IMG/VR virus record: IMGVR_UViG_3300044646_001629
Span: 1 to 21,575 of that record
Reading direction: 5' to 3' (one strand)
DNA: 21,575 nucleotides
Source: a virus
Notes under the pieces: model-generated
The model's input: only the letters and a program-made list of their open reading frames with translations
Database searches by the model: none
What the model was told of the DNA's origin: nothing
Shown here: one piece after another, positions 7,038-13,292 of the stretch
Numbering within the stretch: position 1 is the stretch's first letter
Layout: every line of letters starts with the position of its first letter
Translations under genes and position numbers: made by a program

Positions 7038-7234
7038 TGGGTAAGCTAGTTTTGAGCCGCAAGGTACGAGAGCGAATTATTGTTGGCGATCGCATCGCCG
7101 TTGAGGTCGTGTCGATCAAGGGCAATACCGTAAGGATCGCAATTGAGGCACCAAAGGAGGTCAAGGTGTTGCGACAGGAAATTGTGAATTTGCAAAGCGA
7201 CAGTGAAGGTGGTAAAACGGAATCAGCTGAGTAG
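7037..7234 (+). CDS. csrA: CsrA/RsmA-family RNA-binding translational regulator
   Basis: 65 residues, aligning along their length with bacterial CsrA: KLVLSRKVRERIIVGDRIAV at the N-terminus, GNTVRIAIEAPKEV, and VLRQEI. The RNA-binding determinants match E. coli numbering with an offset of two: Leu6 and Arg8 in strand 1, and Arg46 in LRQE corresponds to the essential Arg44. CsrA dimers bind GGA motifs in mRNA leaders and usually block ribosome access. A very strong RBS (AAGGAGG) precedes ATG and lies in a GGA loop, suggesting autoregulation. The tail after residue 50 is Ser/Glu-rich and variable, as usual. A csrA inside a phage early operon could retune host or phage translation. A strong terminator follows. 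Confidence 0.93.
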   Translation: MGKLVLSRKVRERIIVGDRIAVEVVSIKGNTVRIAIEAPKEVKVLRQEIVNLQSDSEGGKTESAE

Positions 7235-7273
7235 ACGCAGCTGCTGAAACAACAACGCGGGCAACCGCTAGAG

Positions 7274-7317
7274 AACCAGTCATTCAGGACGTCTACCCTG
7301 GATGGCTGGTTTTTTTG
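7274..7317 (+). terminator. Strong intrinsic terminator after csrA
   Basis: A 14-bp stem (7274-7288 with 7297-7311) made of AACCAG/CTGGTT, CAT/ATG and CAGG/CCTG, with two G-T wobbles and an 8-base loop, followed directly by a run of seven T (7310-7316). This is a textbook rho-independent terminator and ends the recombination/csrA transcription unit before the replication genes. Confidence 0.9.
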
Positions 7318-7328
7318 TTGGGTGAGAT

Positions 7329-8090
7329 ATGGGAAAATCGCCAGGGTTTTGGTTTTTTACGGGGGATTGGCTGAAAGATCCCGAGCTACGATTTTGCTCG
7401 ATTTTTGCTAGAGGTTTGCTTGTCGATTTGCTTTGCTACATGTTTGAAGCAAGCGAGCAAGGATACTTGAGCAGACCAGACGGAACGCCGAGGTCTGACC
7501 TGGAAATTGTGGACGCTATTTCAGGCGGCAGCCGCGAGGAAAAGCTGGCCGGTTTAGCTGAGTTAGAGGCCAGTGGAGTTATTTCCAGGGATTTGCGAGG
7601 TGTTTTGTACTCTAGGCGAATTGCCAGGCTGGCTGAGGTGTCAGAAATACGCAAGCAAGCAGGAAGCAAAGGCGGAAGCAAAACGCAAGCAAAACCTAAG
7701 CAAACTGACAAGCAAATGAGCAAGCAAAAACGGGGGGTTTCGGATTCGGATTCTGTTTCGGATTCAGATTCGTTTAATAACAATACACCCCCTAAACCCC
7801 CTGTGGGGGAAATGGGTGTTCTGTACGAGTTTAGCGAAAGCCTAAACACAGACGCCTTTCGAGTCGCCTGGAAAGACTGGCTACGCCACAGAGTCGAAAT
7901 CAAGAAACCACTTAAACCGACATCAGCAACCAGACAACTGGCGCAGCTGGCCAAGCTGGGGCCAGAAGTGGCAACGGAGTGGATTAACTACACCATCGCC
8001 AAAGGCTGGCAAGGGCTATCTGCCCCCGATCCAACCTGGCAACGCAGCGTGAGGAAGCATGAATCATTTACCGAGGAGCTAGGTTTCTAA
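7329..8090 (+). CDS. Replication initiator/organizer-like protein
   Basis: 253 residues in three parts. Residues 1-105 look like a winged-helix domain of the DUF1376/phage replisome-organizer type: FWFFTGDWLKDPELRFCS, ARGLLVDLLCYM, then EEKLAGLAELEASGVIS and LYSRRIARLAE. Residues 107-155 are a low-complexity Lys/Gln then Ser/Asp linker. Residues 160-253 form a second helical domain with AWKDWLRHRVE and KGWQGL, a C-terminal arrangement common in phage initiators. It should bind the phage origin and nucleate helicase loading. DNA encoding the linker carries phased AAGCAAA repeats, so the origin may lie inside the gene as in lambda O. The stop overlaps the next ATG. Confidence 0.75.
   Translation: MGKSPGFWFFTGDWLKDPELRFCSIFARGLLVDLLCYMFEASEQGYLSRPDGTPRSDLEIVDAISGGSREEKLAGLAELEASGVISRDLRGVLYSRRIARLAEVSEIRKQAGSKGGSKTQAKPKQTDKQMSKQKRGVSDSDSVSDSDSFNNNTPPKPPVGEMGVLYEFSESLNTDAFRVAWKDWLRHRVEIKKPLKPTSATRQLAQLAKLGPEVATEWINYTIAKGWQGLSAPDPTWQRSVRKHESFTEELGF
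7653..7728. repeat. Iteron-like array: seven AAGCAAA repeats, candidate replication origin
   Basis: Copies begin at 7653 (AAGCAAG, one mismatch), 7664, 7676, 7687, 7698, 7710 and 7722 (all exact AAGCAAA). Spacings are 11, 12, 11, 11, 12 and 12 bases, about one helical turn each. Copies fall in all three reading frames of the host gene, so peptide repetition does not explain them. Confidence 0.7.
7772..7809. other. AT-rich segment and C5/G5 hairpin beside the iterons
   Basis: After a run of GGATTC-type hexamers (7742-7771) there is an A/T-rich stretch (7772-7787), then CCCCC (7797-7801), TGT, GGGGG (7805-7809), a perfect 5-bp hairpin. An AT-rich unwinding region next to iterons is normal for origins. 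The assignment depends on the iteron interpretation. Confidence 0.45.
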
Positions 8091-8554
8091 TGAATCGCGA
8101 CGAAACAACCAAACTGATTAACCGCGTTTTTGTGCTGTTCCCAAGTTTTAAGAGCTGGTTTGACGAACTGCCCAGCCGCAACGCGACCGGCAAAGCGTGG
8201 ATGGATGCCCTCGGGGCTGTGGACTATGTAGACGCCTTGGCCGTACTGGATGCCTGGGCAACTGGCAAGCAAAAGCCGCCTGCTGGGTTTGAACGTGACC
8301 AGACAATCTATCGACTGGCAGCAAATGCCCGAGAATTAGCAAATTTGCGGCATAGACGCGAGCAAGCAGCCCAGGAGGTGTCAGTAGACGTAAAAGCGCG
8401 CAGGGCTGCCTACGAGGCGTTACCGAGGTTTAGCGGAAGTGCCAAAAAGGCGTATGACAAGATATTGAGCCGCAAACATGAATACGAGGACGGGAAGATG
8501 ACCGGCGTGGAGTGGGTTGAGTGGTGTAAAGTTTGTGCAGAGGAGGTGGCGTAG
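8090..8554 (+). CDS. G39P-like helicase loader/inhibitor candidate
   Basis: 154 residues. The first ~85 follow the pattern of the phage helicase loader family typified by SPP1 G39P: MNRDETTKLINRVFVLFPSF, a Trp (AWMDALG), a helix VDYVDALAVLDAWAT, and a Pro-containing exit (KPPAGFERD) before the next helix. Such proteins bind the replicative helicase and deliver it to the initiator at the origin. It overlaps the initiator gene by one base, the same order as initiator then loader in SPP1, which supports the call. No helicase gene follows, so the host DnaB would be the partner. The C-terminal half is helical and unassigned, and similarity is by pattern only. Confidence 0.55.
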   Translation: MNRDETTKLINRVFVLFPSFKSWFDELPSRNATGKAWMDALGAVDYVDALAVLDAWATGKQKPPAGFERDQTIYRLAANARELANLRHRREQAAQEVSVDVKARRAAYEALPRFSGSAKKAYDKILSRKHEYEDGKMTGVEWVEWCKVCAEEVA

Positions 8555-8875
8555 ATGAAAAGCGTTTTAATTACCCTGGCATTCATCCTGGGGCTACTTG
8601 CTACCGAGTGTTTTGGCCAACAGGCCGGCACAGCCGAAGTGGCTACAGACCAGGCGGCCTATGTGTTTGCAAAGCGTGAAGCCCAGCTGCAAGCGTCTAG
8701 GGGTGTAGTTGGGCATCTACTAGGCATCGCCCCAGGGTGCAGATTTGCAGGTGTGGGCAGCAGCAATTCCACAGCCAAGCCGAACCACTGCACAACCAGC
8801 AAATACAGGCTAGTAGCCCGAGCGTTTGCGATTGGAAGAAATGGCAAGGTTTACTGGTCAGCGCATTACAGGTGA
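8555..8875 (+). CDS. Small exported protein, host-like family
   Basis: 106 residues with a clear Sec signal peptide: Lys2, a hydrophobic core (VLITLAFILGLLA), and a likely cleavage near CFG-QQ (about residue 21). The mature part has AKREAQLQASRGVVGHLLGIAPG, FAGVGSS and C-x17-C before RLVARAFAIGRNGKVYWSAHYR. That order (helix with a conserved His, 'GVG', cysteine, Arg-rich strand, closing aromatic strand) resembles small secreted proteins I associate with planctomycete genomes, distantly CAP-like; this is from memory. Function is unknown. It sits between replication genes and the resolvase, so it looks like a captured cargo gene acting at or outside the membrane. Confidence 0.65.
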   Translation: MKSVLITLAFILGLLATECFGQQAGTAEVATDQAAYVFAKREAQLQASRGVVGHLLGIAPGCRFAGVGSSNSTAKPNHCTTSKYRLVARAFAIGRNGKVYWSAHYR

Positions 8876-8879
8876 AAAC

Positions 8880-9242
8880 ATGAAGCTAATTCTACCCTGG
8901 CCCCCGTCAAACAATCACTACTGGGGCAGCCGAGACAAATACCGCTATCTGACCGCAAAGGGCAAGCAGTACCGAGTTGATACCCTGCTGGCCGTGTTTG
9001 CCTGCAACCGTGGCGCACCCAGGCCGATGACCGGCAAGCTGCGCGTAACCATCACAGCTAACCCGCCAGATCAGCGAGCAAGGGACTTAGATAACTTGCT
9101 GAAAGCGCCCCTTGATGCCCTTGCCAAAGCCGGCGTTTACGCAGACGACAAGCAGATAGATGAGCTAATGATTAAGCGCGGGGAGGTAATGAAGCTGGGC
9201 CAGCTGGTGATGGAAATCGAGGTGATTAGTGGCGACGATTGA
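8880..9242 (+). CDS. rusA: RusA-family Holliday junction resolvase
   Basis: 120 residues from ATG 8880; earlier in-frame starts would overlap the preceding gene and add unrelated residues. Motifs are the N-terminal LPWPPSNNHYW, then RARDLDNLLKAPLDAL and YADDKQIDEL, which carry the Asp residues (DxD and DD) that bind the catalytic metal in RusA, and a final VMEIEV strand. The enzyme cuts Holliday junctions by symmetric nicks, here to resolve recombination or replication intermediates and branched DNA before packaging. Length matches E. coli RusA (about 120). The gene ends 14 bases inside the terminase gene, consistent with resolving concatemers just before packaging. Confidence 0.9.
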   Translation: MKLILPWPPSNNHYWGSRDKYRYLTAKGKQYRVDTLLAVFACNRGAPRPMTGKLRVTITANPPDQRARDLDNLLKAPLDALAKAGVYADDKQIDELMIKRGEVMKLGQLVMEIEVISGDD

Positions 9243-11301
9243 TAAGACCAGCGAGCAGTACCAACGGCACAAAGAGGACATGGCTAGGCGCAGCCGTGAG
9301 CGAGCGCAAAGCAGCCGTGAGATTGGGCCGCTGCCAACTGTGGCCGATCCAGCCAGGCGAGCCAGATGCAAGGATAGCCTAAAACTGTTTTTGGAAACCT
9401 ATCTTAAAGAAACGTTTAACTTGCCCTGGTCAAACGATCATTTACGCGCGATCGAGGTAATGCAGGACGTTATTTTGCACGGTGGCCAGTACGCCCTCGC
9501 TATGCCCAGGCGGCAGGGCAAGACAACCCTGATTACTGGGGCGACGCTGTGGGCTATTCTTTACGGCCATTGCAAGTTTGTGGTGGTTGTGGCTGCGACT
9601 AAGGCCGACAGTATTAAGATCGCCAACAACGTCAAAATAACCATCGAGGCCGATGAAAATTTAAGCGGCGACTTTCCTGAAGCGTGTTACCCCATTCAGC
9701 GGCTGGAAGGTATCAACCACAGAACAGGCGGCCAAACCCTCGATGGTGAACAAACCAGAATACGCTGGACTCGGGAGGAGCTGGTATTTCCGACTGTGCC
9801 AGGAGCGCCCAGCAGCAGCGCGCGGTTGTACTGCCGAAGCATTACTGGGGCTATCCGCGGTTTATCAGATAAGCTGCCGGACGGTACCACAATACGCCCC
9901 GAACTGGTGCTGCTCGATGACCCGCAGACCGAACGCAGTGCAAAAAGTGCCCACAGCACAGCTGAGCGAGAACGCACAACGAGCCGCGCAGTTTTGGGAC
10001 TCGGTGGAGCCAGGAAGCGACTAGCAGCGTTTGCAGCAGTGACAGTGATTCAGCAGGATGACCTGGCGGCCAGGCTGCTGGATCGCAAACGTAACCCAGA
10101 TTGGCGCGGCGACCTAATGAAGCTGGTTTACAGAATGCCTGACAATATGGACTTCTGGCGAGGGTATCGAGACAAGCGCAACGAGCTGATACGACTAGAG
10201 CAGCCGCTAGAGCAACTGAACGATTACTACCGAGCGAACCGAGAAACAGCCGACGCTGGGTGCCAAGTAGCATGGGAATATCGGCACGAACCCGACCAAG
10301 TAAGCGCGATCCAGTACGCGATGGATTTGTGGGCCAAAGATGAGGACGCCTTTTTAAGTGAATACCAAAACAGCCCCAGAAGCCAGGACGTAGAAAACGC
10401 CTTTGCTCTAGTGCCAGCAGACATCGGCAAAAAGCTAAGCGGGATACCGCGCGGATTTGTGCCAGACTGGGCCGAGCAGCTAACCGCATTTTGTGACGTT
10501 CAGCAGGATGCCCTGTTTTACCTAGTGGCCGCCTGGGATCAGCAGCTGCGTGGCCATGTTATCGATTATGGCAGCTGGCCCGAGCAAGGCCGGCAGTATT
10601 TCACCAAGCAGGACATTAGAAAGACGCTGCAAGAGCATTACGGCGTAGCAACCGTACAGCATGGACTGCTGGCAGGTATTACCGAAATCAGCGAGCGACT
10701 GCTGGGCAAGCAATATGCCTACCAGACCCGCGGCACAACCAGCGTTAACCTACTGCTGATTGATGCTAACTGGCAACCTAGCACGGACATTGTTTACCAA
10801 GTAGCCAGAACGCTTGGCGCAGGCCGGCTGATGCCCTGGCACGGTAGATACGTCAGCGCGACGACAGCCCCTATTGAAAGCTGGAAACGGGAGCCAAGCG
10901 ACAAAGTAGGGCCAGGCTGGAAAACGCAGCTGGGCCGGAGAAATCAGCGGCACCTGATTTGCGATGTGAACCAGTGGAAAACCGTAGTAGGCCAGCGAAT
11001 TAAGACGACCGACGACAAAACAGGCATTACGGTGTTCGGGGATCGCCCAGACACTCACGCCATGTTGGCCGATCATCTGAGCAGCGAGTACGCCATAGAC
11101 TCTAGCAGTGAATCAACGGGCCGGCGGGTGCTGGAGTGGAAGCTAAGGCCGAACCGCGACAATGAATGGTTCGACGGCCTAGTGGGTTCAGCCGTGGCAG
11201 CCAGTTTTCTAGGTGCAGCCCTGCCAGGCCAGGTAGTTAAGCAGCACAAGCAAAAAGTGAGCTGGCGTGAGCAGCAGCAAGCTAAGCGGCATACTCGGTA
11301 A
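9229..11301 (+). CDS. terL: Terminase large subunit
   Basis: 690 residues starting at GTG 9229. The ATPase part has a Walker A-like PRRQGKTT (93-100), a Walker B-like ELVLLDDP (225-232) and a following motif near VTVIQQDD (271-278). The nuclease part begins around 415: AFCDVQQDALFYLVAAWD with Asp423 in the first acidic strand, a second acidic strand LLLIDANW with Asp512, and a C-terminal segment with HAMLADH. This protein translocates DNA into the prohead and cuts concatemers. No convincing small terminase gene lies just upstream; the preceding gene is RusA. It opens the packaging/head block, and a hairpin follows the stop. Confidence 0.93.
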   Translation: MATIDKTSEQYQRHKEDMARRSRERAQSSREIGPLPTVADPARRARCKDSLKLFLETYLKETFNLPWSNDHLRAIEVMQDVILHGGQYALAMPRRQGKTTLITGATLWAILYGHCKFVVVVAATKADSIKIANNVKITIEADENLSGDFPEACYPIQRLEGINHRTGGQTLDGEQTRIRWTREELVFPTVPGAPSSSARLYCRSITGAIRGLSDKLPDGTTIRPELVLLDDPQTERSAKSAHSTAERERTTSRAVLGLGGARKRLAAFAAVTVIQQDDLAARLLDRKRNPDWRGDLMKLVYRMPDNMDFWRGYRDKRNELIRLEQPLEQLNDYYRANRETADAGCQVAWEYRHEPDQVSAIQYAMDLWAKDEDAFLSEYQNSPRSQDVENAFALVPADIGKKLSGIPRGFVPDWAEQLTAFCDVQQDALFYLVAAWDQQLRGHVIDYGSWPEQGRQYFTKQDIRKTLQEHYGVATVQHGLLAGITEISERLLGKQYAYQTRGTTSVNLLLIDANWQPSTDIVYQVARTLGAGRLMPWHGRYVSATTAPIESWKREPSDKVGPGWKTQLGRRNQRHLICDVNQWKTVVGQRIKTTDDKTGITVFGDRPDTHAMLADHLSSEYAIDSSSESTGRRVLEWKLRPNRDNEWFDGLVGSAVAASFLGAALPGQVVKQHKQKVSWREQQQAKRHTR

Positions 11302-11312
11302 ATAATTTCCAG

Positions 11313-11339
11313 CCAAGGGACTTGGAAAATTAAAAAGGA
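11313..11339 (+). promoter_or_regulatory. Candidate CsrA site upstream of the zinc-ribbon gene
   Basis: CCAAG (11313-11317), loop GGA (11318-11320), CTTGG (11321-11325) makes a perfect 5-bp hairpin presenting GGA. A second GGA lies in the Shine-Dalgarno AAAAAGGAG (11337-11339), 19 bases further on. A GGA hairpin plus a GGA in the ribosome site is the arrangement bridged by CsrA dimers. An alternative outer pairing of AATTTCCA with TGGAAAATT also exists. Confidence 0.5.
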
Positions 11340-11345
11340 GTTTCC

Positions 11346-11540
11346 ATGAGTCAGGGTCTGACCTGCCCAAAGTGCGGCTGCGCTGATTTGCGGGTACATA
11401 AAAGCCGCAGCTATGGTGAGGGCCGCAGGCGAGTCAGGATTTGCCGCAACTGTAGCCAGCGAATAGCGACCACAGAAAAAATTTTGGGCAAGTTGGTCAC
11501 AGGTGACCCAAAACCTAAAGATAAGCCGCCAGGCAATTGA
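11346..11540 (+). CDS. NrdR-like zinc-ribbon protein
   Basis: 64 residues. The first ~40 read CPKCGCADLRVHKSR, a Gly/Arg-rich turn (RRRVRICRNC) and IATTEKI, matching the zinc ribbon of NrdR ('C-P-x-C... R-R-R-x-C-x-x-C... T-x-E-x-I') but without the ATP-cone that NrdR carries next. Four cysteines (C-x2-C...C-x2-C) should hold one zinc. The likely role is nucleic-acid binding. It lies between terminase and the gpW-like joiner, where it may help DNA recognition for packaging or regulate late transcription; neither is proven. The tail after 50 is Lys/Pro-rich and disordered. A strong RBS (AAAAAGGAG) precedes the ATG. Confidence 0.75.
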   Translation: MSQGLTCPKCGCADLRVHKSRSYGEGRRRVRICRNCSQRIATTEKILGKLVTGDPKPKDKPPGN

Positions 11541-11571
11541 CTAGCGCTGTGGCATTCTAAAAACTTGGGGC

Positions 11572-11775
11572 ATGAGCAACCCCAGCGACCTTGAAACGAC
11601 GATAGAGAACGCAGCCGAAAACCCACAGTCTGCCAGCGTAGACGGTGTGACCGTAACCCAGCGCAATTTGTCGGAACTCATTGAAGCCGATAAATATCTG
11701 CAAGCCAAAAAGGCATCGAGGCGCAAAAATCGAGGGCTGCGTTATACGCGGATAGTGCCGCCAGGTGCCAATTGA
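11572..11775 (+). CDS. gpW-like head-tail joining protein
   Basis: 67 residues between the terminase/zinc-ribbon genes and the portal, the position lambda gpW occupies. The pattern is an N-terminal helix (DLETTIENAAENP), a two-strand turn (SASVDGVTVTQRNL), a second helix (SELIEADKYLQAKKASRRK) and a basic, Gly/Pro-rich C-terminus (GLRYTRIVPPG), which follows gpW's alpha-beta-beta-alpha layout and basic tail. gpW stabilises packaged DNA and forms part of the head-tail connector. Its stop overlaps the TTG start of the portal gene. Sequence identity to gpW itself is low; I infer the role from size, order and pattern. Confidence 0.68.
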   Translation: MSNPSDLETTIENAAENPQSASVDGVTVTQRNLSELIEADKYLQAKKASRRKNRGLRYTRIVPPGAN

Positions 11776-13292
11776 TAAACCTGTTCCGGCGCCTATTCCG
11801 AAAAACCAAAACACGGCTGGTTAGGGTGCGAGCGAAATACGACGCAGCCCAGACTACCTACGACAACCAGCGGCACTGGGCAGCGGCAGACGACCTATCG
11901 GCTAAAAGTGCTAACAATGCCCATGTGCGCCGGCAGCTAAGAAAACGTAGCAGATACGAAATCGCTAACAACAGTTACGCCCGAGGTATCGTTTCTACGC
12001 TTGCTAATTACACGATTGGCAGCGGGCCGACCCCTGGAATAACGTACCTGGGCAACATGCTGGAGCGCCAAGACGTCAGCGAACTATCTGCCGTAGTTAT
12101 GCGGCTGTTCCATGAATGGTGGCAGGAAGCGGAAATTCAAAACAAGCTAGCAACTGCTGGCGAAACGGTGCCGCGGGATGGTGAGGCGTTTTTGACAAAG
12201 TACACCAGCGCTAACCCGTTTTGGCGTTCACCAGTGCGCCTTAACGTCAGGCTGCTCGAAGCTGACCAGTTTGAAACTGACAATTTGCAGGGCCAGTTGG
12301 GTAGCGATGAAAGCGGCGTGGAGTTAGACCAGAATGGCGACATTATGGCCTACTACCTGTTGCCTTACCATCCAGGCGACACGTTCAGCCCCATCCAGTC
12401 AGCCATCAGAGTTAGCGCCCGCGATGTGTATCACCTGTACCGAGCCGACCGACCCGGGCAGCTGCGTGGCATCCCCTGGTTAACGCCGTCGCTAAACATC
12501 TTTGCACAGCTGCGTAGATTTGTTTTGGCAACGCTGACCGCAGCCGAAACAGCGGCAGACCATGCAGCCGTGTTAGAGCAAATGGCCGGCGCAGACGATG
12601 AAGATCAAGCCGAACCGTGGGAACGGATGGAAATTGAGCGCGGGGCGATGGTAACGCTACCAGCCGGTGCCAAGCTAAGTCAATTCAAAGCCGAACACCC
12701 CAACGCGACGTTTGAGCAATTTATTACCAGCATGGTGCGTGAGGCGGCCCGCTGCGTAGATATGCCCGCAGTGCTGGCTATAGACGCCTCCAAGTACAAC
12801 TACGCATCTGGCCGATTAGACCTACAGGCGTTCTGGCGAACCCGCGGGGCTGAACGCGTTTTGATTTACGAGCGACAGTTTTTAGACCCGCTATGGCGCG
12901 ACTGGCTAGATGAAGCCCTGTTAATACCTGGTTATCTGCCGGATTTGTTTGCCGAAACTGCCTATGACTGGGCGCCACTATGGCGCTGGAGCGAGGCCGA
13001 GCATGTGGATAGGGCCAAAGAAGCAGCCGGCCAAGCAGCCGAGCTGGCGAACCATACCACGACGCTGGCCCGAGAATATGCCCGCAGGGGTTTGGATTGG
13101 GAAGATGAGCTAAAGCAGCGAGCCAGGGAATTAGAGGTGATGCGAGAGCTAGGGCTGACCGCAGCCCAGGCACAGCCGCAGCCACAAACCCAGCCGCAGC
13201 CGCAACCAGAAGAAATAGAAGATAGCCCTGAAGATGACATCGAGGACGACCTAGAGGACTCGGTAGAGGATAGCCCAGATGAGCAAGTCTGA
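11772..13292 (+). CDS. Portal protein, lambda gpB family
   Basis: 506 residues from TTG 11772, which overlaps the preceding stop (TTGA). The N-terminus has AKYDAAQTTYDNQRHW and later NNSYARGIVSTLANYTIGSG, both characteristic of lambda-type portals. A mid segment with VPRDGEAFL, LLEADQF and DVYHLYRADRPGQLRGIPWL is the portal stem/wing signature 'R-x-x-Q-x-R-G-x-P'. The C-terminal ~45 residues are a Gln/Pro tract then a very acidic Asp/Glu tail (about 460-506), unusual in length. The dodecameric portal is the DNA gateway at the head vertex. The 3' end overlaps the protease-capsid gene by 14 bases. Confidence 0.92.
   Translation: MINLFRRLFRKTKTRLVRVRAKYDAAQTTYDNQRHWAAADDLSAKSANNAHVRRQLRKRSRYEIANNSYARGIVSTLANYTIGSGPTPGITYLGNMLERQDVSELSAVVMRLFHEWWQEAEIQNKLATAGETVPRDGEAFLTKYTSANPFWRSPVRLNVRLLEADQFETDNLQGQLGSDESGVELDQNGDIMAYYLLPYHPGDTFSPIQSAIRVSARDVYHLYRADRPGQLRGIPWLTPSLNIFAQLRRFVLATLTAAETAADHAAVLEQMAGADDEDQAEPWERMEIERGAMVTLPAGAKLSQFKAEHPNATFEQFITSMVREAARCVDMPAVLAIDASKYNYASGRLDLQAFWRTRGAERVLIYERQFLDPLWRDWLDEALLIPGYLPDLFAETAYDWAPLWRWSEAEHVDRAKEAAGQAAELANHTTTLAREYARRGLDWEDELKQRARELEVMRELGLTAAQAQPQPQTQPQPQPEEIEDSPEDDIEDDLEDSVEDSPDEQV

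Noticed and set aside
7653-7728. Repeats as a CRISPR array
   Set aside because: Units are 7 bases with 4-5 base gaps, inside a coding region, far too short for CRISPR repeats and spacers.
7436-7954. A 172-codon minus-strand open frame
   Set aside because: It is the shadow of the initiator gene; its Ser/Glu repeats mirror the GGATTC hexamers on the plus strand.
9851-10489. A 212-codon open frame on the minus strand
   Set aside because: It lies wholly antisense to the terminase ATPase and nuclease regions, has composition expected from the complementary strand, shows no motif, and no minus-strand neighbours or ribosome site support it.
13165-13285. CAG/CCG-rich run at the portal gene end as a DNA repeat element
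   Set aside because: It is in frame and encodes a Gln-Pro tract then an acidic tail, so it is explained as a low-complexity protein end.
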